A DNA stretch of 64,000 nt from positions 5,938,654 to 6,002,653 of the forward strand of contig NZ_CP045997.1 of assembly GCF_010233585.1 (NCBI RefSeq), read 5' to 3'. The DNA comes from Spirosoma endbachense. GTDB lineage: Bacteria; Bacteroidota; Bacteroidia; Cytophagales; Spirosomataceae. Position numbers and translations under genes: made by a program. Shown one piece after another: positions 18,701-25,610 of the stretch; position 1 is the first letter of the stretch, and the number at the start of each line of letters is the position of its first letter. A model generated the notes under the pieces. It searched no databases. It was not told the origin of the DNA and saw nothing but the letters and a program-made list of their open reading frames with translations.

Positions 18701-20137
18701 GTACTCACCCGCCAAGTTAAACGTGTTATCAGTCGTAAAAATCCGATTGGTATAGACTGGCTTCACCTGTACCTGGTTGGGGTTTTCAATCGAAAGCGAT
18801 ACCCCAACCGGAAAATTAACGTTACTGGTTATGCCTCCCTCCCGGACCTTAATCAGCAAAGGACTGGGGGTGGCCACCACATTGCTGTATTTGGTGGAGT
18901 TGGCAGCCCTGATTCGATAATAATATTTTTTGCCGGAATTACGGCTATCAGCGGTGACATCGTACCATGTATTCACCCCTGTATTCAGCCCCGGCTTATA
19001 GCTGTAAAAATCGCCCGTACTGCCAACGGGTAAAAAGCCACTGTCGGGCTGCTCGGAGCGTTCAAAAATATAGCCGTTCTGTTTGGCTGATCCATTGGTC
19101 CAGACCAGTTTGGCGGAACCGGGCATTCCCCCCTGAAACGTGGGATCCTCAAAAGCGACCGATGACAATAGTACAGGGGTGTCATCCACGGGCAAATGCG
19201 TATAAATCCCTGTCATTAAGCGGGCGGGCAAGCCGTTTTCTTTCATTCGGCTATTTTGACCAGGGGTAAAGCGGTAACTGGAACAGCTCAAAAAGTATGA
19301 CATCAGGTTATCGGTCATTGGCTTATAGGCATCACCATTGGCATCCCTGATTGTCCCGTAATATTTACAGCTCTTGGTATACTCCAGGTTTTTATCGTCG
19401 AGCCGGTCGTAGGGATCCGCCGGCGTGTCGCAGACCTGATCACCCGTTGTCAAACAATTGGCGCCGTTGACTAATTCGTGTTTTTTGCTGTCTGAGTCGT
19501 CACTATCCTGGAACGTATGGTAGAGGCCGAAGTAATGACCCATTTCGTGAGAGACCAAATCCTTTCGAACCAAATCTCCATTGCTATCTAACCTTAGATT
19601 ATCACTGCCCAGCACGATTGCATTGAGATTAGCTTTCGAACCAGGCACAGGCAAATAAGCAAAGCCGCCCATATGCTTCCCTTTTGAATCATAGACTTCA
19701 TTAGCCACATAAATATTAATCGCATCCTGAGGTACCTTATCGAGAATGGCCGCCATATTATCCGGCGTATCTTTAAACGTGACCAGGGTGGGATTGATAA
19801 TCTGGGAAACACTGGCATCAGAGGTCAGGTAAAATTGAATACCCAGTGGCATAAAGTCGCGATTGAGCATCTCAAGACTTTGGTGGGGAACGCGCAGTAA
19901 ATTATCATTTTTGTCCAGCGCACTTTTGACAATAAAGGTAAAACGGACGGGGAAATAGGTCAGTCCTGCCGTTACGCGCGCAGCGCGCAATTGGTTAGCT
20001 AAAGCCTTATACTGTTTTTCGATCCGCTCCACTTCCTGACTGGAAATAGAGGTGCCACAGGGTTGGGGCAGGCGAGTTTGCTGAGAAAATGCGGAGAAGG
20101 AACAACACGCAAATAGGGCCAGAAAAAGTGTTTTCAT
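15734..20137 (-). CDS. Secreted M43-type zinc metalloprotease with BACON and GEVED repeats and T9SS sorting domain
   Basis: 1467 residues: signal peptide (residues 1-18, FSAFSQ), a pappalysin-like protease domain with HEMGHYFGLYH (HExxHxxGxxH) near residue 197, a Cys-rich segment, a fibronectin-like region, then alternating GEVED domains (WVDLNQDGEFT, GETEDYLVD), BACON beta domains (SASWLRVSPSSGSAGS) and a type A T9SS C-terminal domain (VYPNPALDKVTVHLSG ... GVYLLEAH). It should be exported by the Sec and type IX systems and anchored or released at the surface. Two GEVED blocks are almost identical. No linked gene is evident; upstream 20,138-20,360 may hold its promoter. Confidence 0.85.
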   Translation of the reverse strand: MKTLFLALFACCSFSAFSQQTRLPQPCGTSISSQEVERIEKQYKALANQLRAARVTAGLTYFPVRFTFIVKSALDKNDNLLRVPHQSLEMLNRDFMPLGIQFYLTSDASVSQIINPTLVTFKDTPDNMAAILDKVPQDAINIYVANEVYDSKGKHMGGFAYLPVPGSKANLNAIVLGSDNLRLDSNGDLVRKDLVSHEMGHYFGLYHTFQDSDDSDSKKHELVNGANCLTTGDQVCDTPADPYDRLDDKNLEYTKSCKYYGTIRDANGDAYKPMTDNLMSYFLSCSSYRFTPGQNSRMKENGLPARLMTGIYTHLPVDDTPVLLSSVAFEDPTFQGGMPGSAKLVWTNGSAKQNGYIFERSEQPDSGFLPVGSTGDFYSYKPGLNTGVNTWYDVTADSRNSGKKYYYRIRAANSTKYSNVVATPSPLLIKVREGGITSNVNFPVGVSLSIENPNQVQVKPVYTNRIFTTDNTFNLAGEYNSSTTKTIWNDVPRENTSSLKYTQQNGQFTYNFSETTTRVGGSITVEKGVCFPYHNTVSYFGCGSSTNTRGIKSIKVWSSDNKKTILESQNVCSTAGTNTNYSDMAFIENTYALGNRLVRGKTHTILTEAMSVGSGSNKGTILTYKLLIWIDFNQDRLFTSDELVVSSASTSGASLSSQLKIPVGATKGLTRMRIRLNSGTNGQDPCIDYGGETEDYLVNIADSDTPESATLLVSPETKSVKGEGETGVISLTANNDWTATSSSNWIILAPLKGSAAANQPVSYTIDANTFGIQRIGTITFSAGGLVKTVLVTQEKKLQLTLSLSADSRTVAAVGTTGSFNLTTTSNWVITSNASWLRASPASGSAGSDIPISFSVDANTASTSRTGVLSVNAGGLIKTFTVTQGAAGTTKLSYCTPDQSELYNCSSDEETMGLASFKIWSTGKASVLLDSKGVCGQTSRSYSDLSSQAAIKLTRGKSFPFQVEAMLIRIGDYKDYYYKSRINIWVDLNQDGEFTNAERLYISNLKWNATFEDLVGEYPDPYFESQFSIPATAKTGQTRLRIRFGTPVYSGDQETACEELNGETEDYLVDLVDDGSTATLVLSADSRAVSAPSTTGSFSLTSTTSWSIASSASWLRVSPSSGSAGSNLAITFTIDANTASTSRTGVLSVNAGGLIKTFTVTQSAATTKLSYCTPAQSELYNCSSDEETMGLASFKIWSAGKASVLLDSKGVCGQTSRSYSDLSSQAAIKLTRGKSFPFQVEAMLIRIGDYKDYYYKSRINIWVDLNQDGEFTNAERLYISNLKWNATFEDLVGEYPDPYFESQFSIPATAKTGQTRLRIRFGTPVYSGDQETACEELNGETEDYLVDISDAGQSRLAANAQSAELMGRLKARQSNSAKELGESTAALAVTVYPNPALDKVTVHLSGNPSGAVRLVLIDASGSRLRNWSLPAAEATQRLEVDLGPLPAGVYLLEAHINGQQVTTRIVKQ
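16117..16650 (-). repeat. GEVED block, copy A of a 831-bp-period duplication
   Basis: This stretch is nearly identical to 16,948-17,481 (offset 831 bp), differing at only a few scattered positions. It encodes about 180 residues of the metalloprotease from LSYCTPAQSELYNC to GETEDYLVD. The similarity at synonymous sites means a recent duplication or gene conversion. Confidence 0.85.
16948..17481 (-). repeat. GEVED block, copy B of a 831-bp-period duplication
   Basis: Partner of 16,117-16,650. The protein versions differ by only one or two residues (Pro-Asp-Gln versus Pro-Ala-Gln at the start; Ser-Thr-Gly versus Ser-Ala-Gly). The BACON domains between the blocks are less alike, so the conserved unit is the GEVED block. 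Confidence 0.85.
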
Positions 20138-20369
20138 GGGTGAATAAATTATGGGTGTGGACAGTAAAATGCACTCGATTTTGCGTGGTATTAACCGAAC
20201 TTTCGACGACCAAAAGTCGTCTCTGTCAGTCTTTCGAACAAGCGAATCGAACTGACATCCTCGTTTCCTTGAAAGCGCGACTAATCACTGAAAATCAGTA
20301 CATTTACATCCAGCAAACTTACTCCCATGGTAAGCCGAAAACAATACCTAGATAGGGGTATTTTATGTC

Positions 20370-20600
20370 GGGCGCTTTAGCTGTAAAGCAAATGTAGATA
20401 TCGACGGCATGGTGAATGGGCAGACTCGGCGAGATAACAGGCTCGTCATCAACCTTGAGTTTAGCGATCACATGGGGCTTGAAAGGGTTTCCTGCCGACA
20501 AAGTGTTTACCGTCGAGCAGGGGCTTAAGCTCCTGTATCACGGCATGGGCATCCGATAAGCGAGCTAATCGGGATGCGGCTTTTTCTTTCGCTTTTTTCA
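20370..20600 (-). pseudogene. Relic of an ssrA-type tyrosine integrase
   Basis: Translating the minus strand gives VIQELKPLLDGKHFVGRKP, then after a frame change KPHVIAKLKVDDEPVISPSL and HHAVDIY. These match residues about 83-140 of the intact integrase at 62216-63493 with few differences. Everything after that is lost. It lies on the same strand and at a similar distance from an ssrA-end fragment as the intact gene does, so it is the leftover of an older element that used the same site. Confidence 0.85.
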
Positions 20601-20665
20601 AACAAGTTACTGCCACCAAATTGACCCAAAACTGCCACTGCCATTATCAAAAAAAGCAACAAAAA

Positions 20666-20699
20666 AAAGTCCCGATAGCGTTGGCTATCAGGACTTTAA
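20666..20699 (-). terminator. Rho-independent terminator between att fragment and integrase relic
   Basis: Stem AAAGTCCCGATAGC / GCTATCAGGACTTT with a GTTG loop and, on the minus strand, a run of T. A stem in the same relative place (63,497-63,528) terminates ssrA at the other junction. Confidence 0.65.
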
Positions 20700-20706
20700 T
20701 TGTATA

Positions 20707-20726
20707 GAGACGGAGAGATTCGAACT
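20707..20726. other. Attachment site, left (attL): fragment of the ssrA 3' end
   Basis: GAGACGGAGAGATTCGAACT is identical to 63,537-63,556 inside the T-arm/acceptor of tmRNA; bases on either side diverge. It is a displaced piece of the ssrA 3' end and marks the left limit of the 42.8-kb element. Confidence 0.85.
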
Positions 20727-20881
20727 GGCTTACGCTATTCAGAAAAAGCCTGTTTCTGATGAATAGGAGCCATTTTGTACGCTAAAACCTCACATTGAAT
20801 GCGTATCTAGTTTGCCATTTTTCTGCCATTTTTTGACAATTGGTTAATAATCCGTTTGATTGTTATCTTTCTGTCTCGAAC

Positions 20882-21598
20882 TCATTTAAAAAGCGATGAA
20901 TTAAACCACTCGGTTAGTGCTTCATCTTTCAATAAAAAATTGGCGCTATCTACTAATATTACTTTAAGTAAAACAATACGAACTAATTCATCTAACTCTT
21001 TAGATATCTCAGATAAAATTGCATTTTCGCTAAGCTTTTTATCCATCATTTGACCATGGACGTATTTAGATCGTATGCCATATACCTTTTTAACAAATTT
21101 GAATAGTTTATATTTTTCCTCGCCGTTAACGCCTACATAAATAGCAACGCGCTCGCTTATTTTATGATTAATTTCGGTTGCATCATTCGCAGAAAAGAGG
21201 CATTCCAATACTAGGACATAAAATGAAATTTTTACTAATAACTGAGGGCTACTTCGAGCTTGATTTAAAAACTGTAGAGCTCGTCTTATCCTACTTAGTT
21301 GATTATAATTAATGTAGTGTGCTTTGCTAAAAGAAATTTCATTTAAATCAAGTTCTAGCTTATAATTTTCAGTAACAGGCTCAGGCGATAAAGCCTTGAT
21401 TTTCTGTCCTAATTGCATTGCATAATTTATATCATTAAGCGTATAACTTGTATCTTCAAAGCGGCCTAATGCATTGCTATATGAATGAAAGAAATTTTGA
21501 ATAGTAGCACGGCGTAGAGAAAAACTGTATATCCCACCATACATAATATTAGAGCTATTATCCTTTATTAACCAAAGGCAAAAAAAACAGATAGTCAA
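20882..21598 (-). CDS. Apea-like HEPN domain protein, C-terminal part
   Basis: A 238-codon frame. Its second half fits the Apea-like HEPN family: VLVLECLFSAND, then ERVAIYVG and the signature YGIRSKYVHG, which carries the RxxxxH-type motif (Arg-Ser-Lys-Tyr-Val-His) typical of HEPN RNases. The first codons (MTICFFCLWLIKDN) are unlikely to be a true start: the upstream frame 21854-21558 ends inside the same stretch, and an A8 run at 21580-21587 lies at the switch. Joined there, the two frames give one protein of about 323 residues. It is AT-rich compared with its neighbours and is in the repressor operon. HEPN proteins often serve phage defence or toxin roles. Confidence 0.7.
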   Translation of the reverse strand: MTICFFCLWLIKDNSSNIMYGGIYSFSLRRATIQNFFHSYSNALGRFEDTSYTLNDINYAMQLGQKIKALSPEPVTENYKLELDLNEISFSKAHYINYNQLSRIRRALQFLNQARSSPQLLVKISFYVLVLECLFSANDATEINHKISERVAIYVGVNGEEKYKLFKFVKKVYGIRSKYVHGQMMDKKLSENAILSEISKELDELVRIVLLKVILVDSANFLLKDEALTEWFNSSLFK

Positions 21599-21854
21599 TG
21601 AAAGAAAGATATTTATTTGTTTTTTCTACTAAATCTTCTATATCTGTAAAACTTTCATTCCTAACAAAATATGGTCTATCAATCAGTCCTGTTTTGAAAA
21701 CATAGCCCAAGGCAGACCAGATTTCCTTATTTTTTGTGATTTTGTCTATTTGCTCTTCTGTATTATTCTGCCTAAACTGAAGCTCATCTATTGAAAATGG
21801 TGCCTCACAATCAACCGTAAAATTTCTTAATATTATAAACACCCAATCATTCAT
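21558..21854 (-). CDS. N-terminal part of the HEPN protein (frame switch at A8)
   Basis: 98 codons from an ATG at 21854. The sequence (MNDWVFIILRNFTVDCEAPF, later WSALGYVFKTGLIDRPYF) has no domain I recognise, but it runs into the HEPN frame with a 41-base overlap at the A8 tract. It could be an interrupted gene, a programmed slippage site or a sequencing error. It starts 7 bases after the small gene ending at 21862. Confidence 0.55.
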   Translation of the reverse strand: MNDWVFIILRNFTVDCEAPFSIDELQFRQNNTEEQIDKITKNKEIWSALGYVFKTGLIDRPYFVRNESFTDIEDLVEKTNKYLSFIDYLFFLPLVNKG

Positions 21855-21861
21855 AATCAGA

Positions 21862-22038
21862 TTATTCTAGGTTCGGAGGTTTTTTTACGAGAATGAACTC
21901 CTCTTTTGCGTCTTTTATAAATTCAGTCCTTTCCTTGCCCCAAACCAGCTCCCAAGCCATGTTGCCTAGTTCTTCCCAGAGCATTTCCTGTTCGGCAAAA
22001 TCAATGGCAACCACTATCCGAATTTCTTCTTCTGACAT
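21862..22038 (-). CDS. Small acidic protein between repressor and HEPN gene
   Basis: 58 residues, starting at the ATG at 22038 (MSEEEIRIVVAIDFAEQEML) and ending KKPPNLE. It is predicted helical and acidic, with several Trp. It lies 61 bases after the repressor and 7 bases before the HEPN gene on the same strand, so it is probably cotranscribed. A partner or antidote for the HEPN protein is possible but unproven. Confidence 0.5.
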   Translation of the reverse strand: MSEEEIRIVVAIDFAEQEMLWEELGNMAWELVWGKERTEFIKDAKEEFILVKKPPNLE

Positions 22039-22099
22039 AGCTATTAGATTTTAGACATTTGATCTATAAAGCTAGACATTTGTCTGATTTCTACATAAA

Positions 22100-22804
22100 C
22101 TACTGAACTGGCTCCCAAACCTTAGCGACTACCTTCCACATGCACTGAATCTCATCAGCCTTGACAACAATCTCACCAAATCGCTCATTATCCGAGTGCA
22201 GGGTCAGAATATCTGAGGTAGTCAGGGTATTAGTTTTGATTCGCTTGACTACAAAGCGATTCGCATAGAGTACAGCATATACAGCCCCGCTTTCATATTT
22301 AATGTCATTAGAGGGCACATGGACAGCAATCACTTTGGCCCCATTTTTAATTTCTGGCTCCATGCTATCGCCCATCACATCAATGACAAGTGATTGCTTT
22401 TTCTTGAGATTTTCAGGCAGTATGACTGCATATTCTTCCTCGATCCAGTTTAGCCGGCAATCCTCATAAACAATGTTTGGTATACCCGCTTGCGCTTTGG
22501 CCGTCAGGTAAGGGACATACGTATAGATCTCATCCTCCTTTGACTTTACCGATTTTACATTCTCACTCTGGTATAAGGGTTCTGTCGATTTAGTCGTCCC
22601 TGAAAGCTGGCCTTTCATAAGCTCCCCTATTGGTACGCCGAATATTTCTGATAGTCGATGTAAGTTTTTCTTACCTGGCTCTGTTTTTCCGCTCAACCAT
22701 TGATATATAGCTTGTGGCTTTATACCCATTTCTGCAGCTAAGTCAGTAGGATTTAGGCCCTTACGGTCAATCAATGCTTGAATCATAGACGACAATTCTG
22801 ACAC
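22100..22804 (-). CDS. XRE-S24 repressor (CI/LexA-like) of the element
   Basis: An N-terminal XRE helix-turn-helix (MIQALIDRKGLNPTDLAAEM ... AIYQWLSGKTEPG) is followed by an S24 autoprotease domain: Ala-Gly cleavage site in AQAGIP, catalytic Ser in VMGDSMEP and Lys in VVKRIK. The open frame extends to 22867. I prefer GTG at 22804, which puts a typical eight residues before the HTH and leaves all the AAGTANNACTT palindromes outside the gene; ATG at 22786 is also possible. It is divergent from the rightward small-gene operon, as in temperate phages, and should be inactivated by RecA during SOS. Confidence 0.85.
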   Translation of the reverse strand: MSELSSMIQALIDRKGLNPTDLAAEMGIKPQAIYQWLSGKTEPGKKNLHRLSEIFGVPIGELMKGQLSGTTKSTEPLYQSENVKSVKSKEDEIYTYVPYLTAKAQAGIPNIVYEDCRLNWIEEEYAVILPENLKKKQSLVIDVMGDSMEPEIKNGAKVIAVHVPSNDIKYESGAVYAVLYANRFVVKRIKTNTLTTSDILTLHSDNERFGEIVVKADEIQCMWKVVAKVWEPVQ

Positions 22805-22821
22805 GGTAGAATATTTTTTGA

Positions 22822-22921
22822 AAGTATTACTTGTTTTATTTGAAAGTATCACTTTACTTCGTACCACATAAGAAAGAAATTCTTACATAAGTACCACTTA
22901 CAATACTCGAAAGTATGCCTT
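22822..22921. promoter_or_regulatory. Operator cluster of the S24 repressor
   Basis: AAGTANNACTT palindromes occur at 22822-22832 (AAGTATTACTT), 22844-22854 (AAGTATCACTT) and 22889-22899 (AAGTACCACTT), with a one-mismatch copy at 22911-22921 (AAGTATGCCTT). The two pairs are each 22 bp apart, two helical turns. They fill the space between the repressor and the first rightward gene. Confidence 0.65.
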
Positions 22922-22973
22922 ATCGAGATTGTTTACAAGTCCACTTACTCAAGAATTAACAAATCGGTGACAG

Positions 22974-23267
22974 ATGGAAAGAAAACGTAGACAGGCGGTC
23001 TCTGCTTCCCAGAGCTGGAAAGAGCGGATGCAGAAGGCCAAAGACGATCGGCCGGCGGGCATTGGTCAGCAGGCCATTATCGTCAAAGTAGTTGAAATCA
23101 ATCCCAGCCTCGACCGGCTGACACTGGCCAATCGCTGGCGAAATGCCTGGCTGGTCAAATCGGCTGATCCCGAAATTACCGAAGCCGTGGAGGCTGCTGT
23201 GCTGCACTTCAAGAGTAAGGCGCAGACGATCCGTCAACGGCTGGCCCGGCAAAAACTCGTGAGTTGA
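22974..23267 (+). CDS. Hypothetical basic protein, first gene of the rightward train
   Basis: 97 residues, Lys/Arg-rich at both ends (MERKRRQAVSASQSWKERMQ; IRQRLARQKLVS), with no signal peptide or recognised domain. Its place just past the repressor operators is that of an early regulator or cro/excisionase-like gene, but no HTH is evident. Confidence 0.55.
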   Translation: MERKRRQAVSASQSWKERMQKAKDDRPAGIGQQAIIVKVVEINPSLDRLTLANRWRNAWLVKSADPEITEAVEAAVLHFKSKAQTIRQRLARQKLVS

Positions 23268-23312
23268 CTACCGATAACTATCGGTGTAATACTATAACTA
23301 TCGTTATCTTTT

Positions 23313-23630
23313 ATGAAGGCTTTACCCCTATTCGCTCTGCTGGCCACGCTCGCCAGCTGCCAAACGTTTACACAGTCCCGTTCAGTAAAGCCAGACAGCG
23401 TGCTGGTTCGGGCCCGCCACGCCGACAGTCCCGCTGAGCTGGCGGCTTTTCTGAAACTACCGGCCGATAAGCTGGATGATTACTACATCAACCAACGGCT
23501 AACGGCCAGCCCCCTGGACTCCAGTCCAGATCAGCTGGGCAATATTCAATTTGCGCCCGATGCGAACGGTACGTACCCATTAATCATTCAATCGCTTACG
23601 CCCAGCCATGACGACAACAATCACCACTGA
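23313..23630 (+). CDS. Small putative lipoprotein
   Basis: 105 residues with a short signal and lipobox (LFALLATLASC, Cys at about residue 17). The remainder is soluble (RARHADSPAELAAFLKLPAD). It overlaps the next start at 23608 by 23 bases. Function unknown. Confidence 0.55.
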   Translation: MKALPLFALLATLASCQTFTQSRSVKPDSVLVRARHADSPAELAAFLKLPADKLDDYYINQRLTASPLDSSPDQLGNIQFAPDANGTYPLIIQSLTPSHDDNNHH

Positions 23631-23829
23631 GCAAATCTGGCTCGATCAGATCTGTGCGAGCCAGCTTGTCGGCATCTGCCTGCTCGATCAGCAGGGCCAT
23701 CTGGTGCAACGACTCGATGACGATGAGCTGCTTCGGGCGATCGTCATCGAATACCAGGAGCAGCGGGTTCGTGAGCTGGTGCTGGCCGAACGTACCCTCG
23801 ATAACAGCTCGGCGCCCACCCCGTCTTAA
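23608..23829 (+). CDS. Hypothetical small acidic protein
   Basis: 73 residues (MTTTITTEQIWLDQICASQL ... ELVLAERTLDN), mostly helical. It is translationally coupled to the lipoprotein gene upstream. No recognised family. Confidence 0.5.
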   Translation: MTTTITTEQIWLDQICASQLVGICLLDQQGHLVQRLDDDELLRAIVIEYQEQRVRELVLAERTLDNSSAPTPS

Positions 23830-23859
23830 TTTTTCTATAGCCTATAAAACGCCAATTCC

Positions 23860-24312
23860 ATGAATCTCATCCAGTTAATTCCCGGCCCCATGCGGGCGGT
23901 GGTCTGCCTGCCTCCGCGCAAAAACAGCTTTCAGCAGGTCAGCATTGCCTTCGAGGGCGTCATGTTCCACCACGTTACGCTGCTACTGCGCCTGCTCGAT
24001 CATAGCTTCATTAAGCTCTTGATGGGGCCTGACTCGGCCAGCCATCCCGGACCCGAAGGGTTTACCAAACTTGACATTGTGACCCTGAGCCACCTGCTGC
24101 CCAGCGAACCCACTAATGTAGTCATGAGCCGGCTCGAGCACGCCCTGCTGCTGGAGTATCTACTGGCCCAGATCACCTGGATGGGCGAGCATGAGCAGTC
24201 CATTCTGGCTGACATACCGCTTTCTCAGATCACCGGCAAGCTCCGGGCCATCCGCCACGTACTGAGCAGCAACACCACCGATATCCGCTTTCACCTATGG
24301 AAACGCTACTGA
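23860..24312 (+). CDS. Hypothetical protein
   Basis: 150 residues. It opens with beta character (LIPGPMRAVVCLPPRKNSF) and becomes helical in the second half (LEHALLLEYLLAQITWMGEH). No known motif. A TCTATAG motif at 23834-23840 precedes it; similar words precede two other genes of the train. Confidence 0.5.
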   Translation: MNLIQLIPGPMRAVVCLPPRKNSFQQVSIAFEGVMFHHVTLLLRLLDHSFIKLLMGPDSASHPGPEGFTKLDIVTLSHLLPSEPTNVVMSRLEHALLLEYLLAQITWMGEHEQSILADIPLSQITGKLRAIRHVLSSNTTDIRFHLWKRY

Positions 24313-24443
24313 CTTTTCTTAGACTCCATGCTTACCTGGTCTACGGGCCACTGGCCAGCCTGCTCTGCTTTACCGCCATTCACCTGGTCCGGATGGCTTT
24401 TCGCAAACCCAGTCAACCTCCCTTCAAACGCAACCGGTTATGA
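24297..24443 (+). CDS. Small single-pass membrane protein
   Basis: 48 residues from the ATG at 24297, overlapping the previous stop by 16 bases and the next start (24440) as ATGA. A hydrophobic segment (YGPLASLLCFTAIHLV) is followed by a basic tail (KPPFKRNRL-like). The coupling on both sides argues that it is expressed. Confidence 0.5.
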   Translation: METLLTFLRLHAYLVYGPLASLLCFTAIHLVRMAFRKPSQPPFKRNRL

Positions 24444-24682
24444 TCCTCCTCGACGATATCATTGCTCGCTACCAAGCTGGTACACTCGCCGGGCTGCCCA
24501 GAAAGGAGCTCCTCGAAGCCCAGCGCAAGGTGACTACGTATCTGGGCTGGCACCAGCAGAATCCCGACTTCTCGCATCCGGTCGTGCCGACGGCAGACGA
24601 TTTACAGCCCATTCACGAGTTACTGGAAACCACGCTAAACACCCGTTTTGGGCTGGATGGCATGACCCCCACTGAGCCATGA
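24440..24682 (+). CDS. Hypothetical small protein
   Basis: 80 residues (ILLDDIIARYQAGTLAGLPR ... TRFGLDGMTP), helical and acidic, with no recognised domain. It is coupled by 4-base overlaps to both neighbours. Confidence 0.5.
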   Translation: MILLDDIIARYQAGTLAGLPRKELLEAQRKVTTYLGWHQQNPDFSHPVVPTADDLQPIHELLETTLNTRFGLDGMTPTEP

Positions 24683-25158
24683 AAACCTGCACGAGCATTG
24701 CTCACCCACTGCTGCGGCCAACGCCCAGCATTGCCTCGCCCCTGGAATGCCGCTGGGTGCAGCTAACCTTCTGCGAGATTGAATTTATCATCGGTTTGCT
24801 CTCGGTCTCGCTGCAGGATCTGATCAGCGGGAAGCTCAAGCCCCAGAACCAGTTTCCGCTCACCAGTCTGGAGTGTCTGGCCCTGATTGAGACGCTAAGC
24901 GGGCAGCTCCCGGCGCTGGAGCCCAAACCCTGCTGCACAGACCTACTGGTACGCCTGCCCGAGCTTCAGCTCTACCAGTTCAACCAGTACCGGTTCTGGG
25001 TGGAAAACGACTATGCCGAAACCCTAGAGCGGCTGGACAAACAACCCGAGCACTGGGTTGGCCAGCAGGTAACGGCGCAGACCACCCGCAACTATACCCT
25101 GCTGACCCGCATCAAAAAGAAGCTGTCCTCGCCCATCGTGCCATGGACACCGCCCTAA
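24679..25158 (+). CDS. Hypothetical protein upstream of primase
   Basis: 159 residues with scattered Cys (MKTCTSIAHPLL, QLTFCEIEFIIG, KPCCTDLL). No recognised family. The C-terminus is basic (TRIKKKLSS). It overlaps the zinc-finger ORF by 16 bases if that starts at 25143. Confidence 0.5.
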   Translation: MKTCTSIAHPLLRPTPSIASPLECRWVQLTFCEIEFIIGLLSVSLQDLISGKLKPQNQFPLTSLECLALIETLSGQLPALEPKPCCTDLLVRLPELQLYQFNQYRFWVENDYAETLERLDKQPEHWVGQQVTAQTTRNYTLLTRIKKKLSSPIVPWTPP

Positions 25159-25610
25159 ACACAAAACTGCCTGGTATCGAGCGACGCCAGGCAGTCATTA
25201 AAATTTCCTATAGCGGTTCAGACGCCAATCCGAACACACCTGCAAGCTACAAAAAACCCCTAAGCAACCCCATGATCGATTCGTATTTTCTGGACAAACT
25301 CCGCGCCCAGGCTGATATCGTCTTCATTATTGGGGAGCTCTGGGAGATCAAAAAAGCGGGAAGCAATTACAAGGGGTGCTGTCCCTTTCATACCGAGAAA
25401 TCGCCCTCCTTTTCCGTCAGCCCCAGCAAGCAGATCTTCAAGTGCTACGGCTGCGGAAAGGGAGGGGATCTCTTCCGATTCGTGCAGGATTTCAAGCGTC
25501 TTACCTTTTCGGAAGCCGTCCACTACGTCGCCGACCGATACAACGAAACCGTCATTTATGAACGACCCATCAACCGAACCCGTTCCCGCTTCCATGACCT
25601 CGATCTCTGA
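25143..25610 (+). CDS. DnaG-type CHC2 zinc-finger protein (primase N-terminal part)
   Basis: 155 codons. From residue 44 (ATG at 25272, MIDSYFLDKLRAQADIV) it matches the DnaG N-terminus, including YKGCCPFHTEKSPSFSVSP and KCYGCGKGGD with zinc ligands Cys80, His83, Cys101 and Cys104. The first 43 residues have no DnaG counterpart, so 25272 may be the real start. It ends shortly after the zinc domain, while the following ORF begins in another frame (25558) and continues with the RNA-polymerase domain of the same primase, a 53-base overlap. Confidence 0.75.
   Translation: MDTALNTKLPGIERRQAVIKISYSGSDANPNTPASYKKPLSNPMIDSYFLDKLRAQADIVFIIGELWEIKKAGSNYKGCCPFHTEKSPSFSVSPSKQIFKCYGCGKGGDLFRFVQDFKRLTFSEAVHYVADRYNETVIYERPINRTRSRFHDLDL

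Noticed and set aside
20707..20726. A tRNA or second tmRNA gene
   Set aside because: Only 20 bases of the T-arm/acceptor are present; no fold can form. It is an att fragment.
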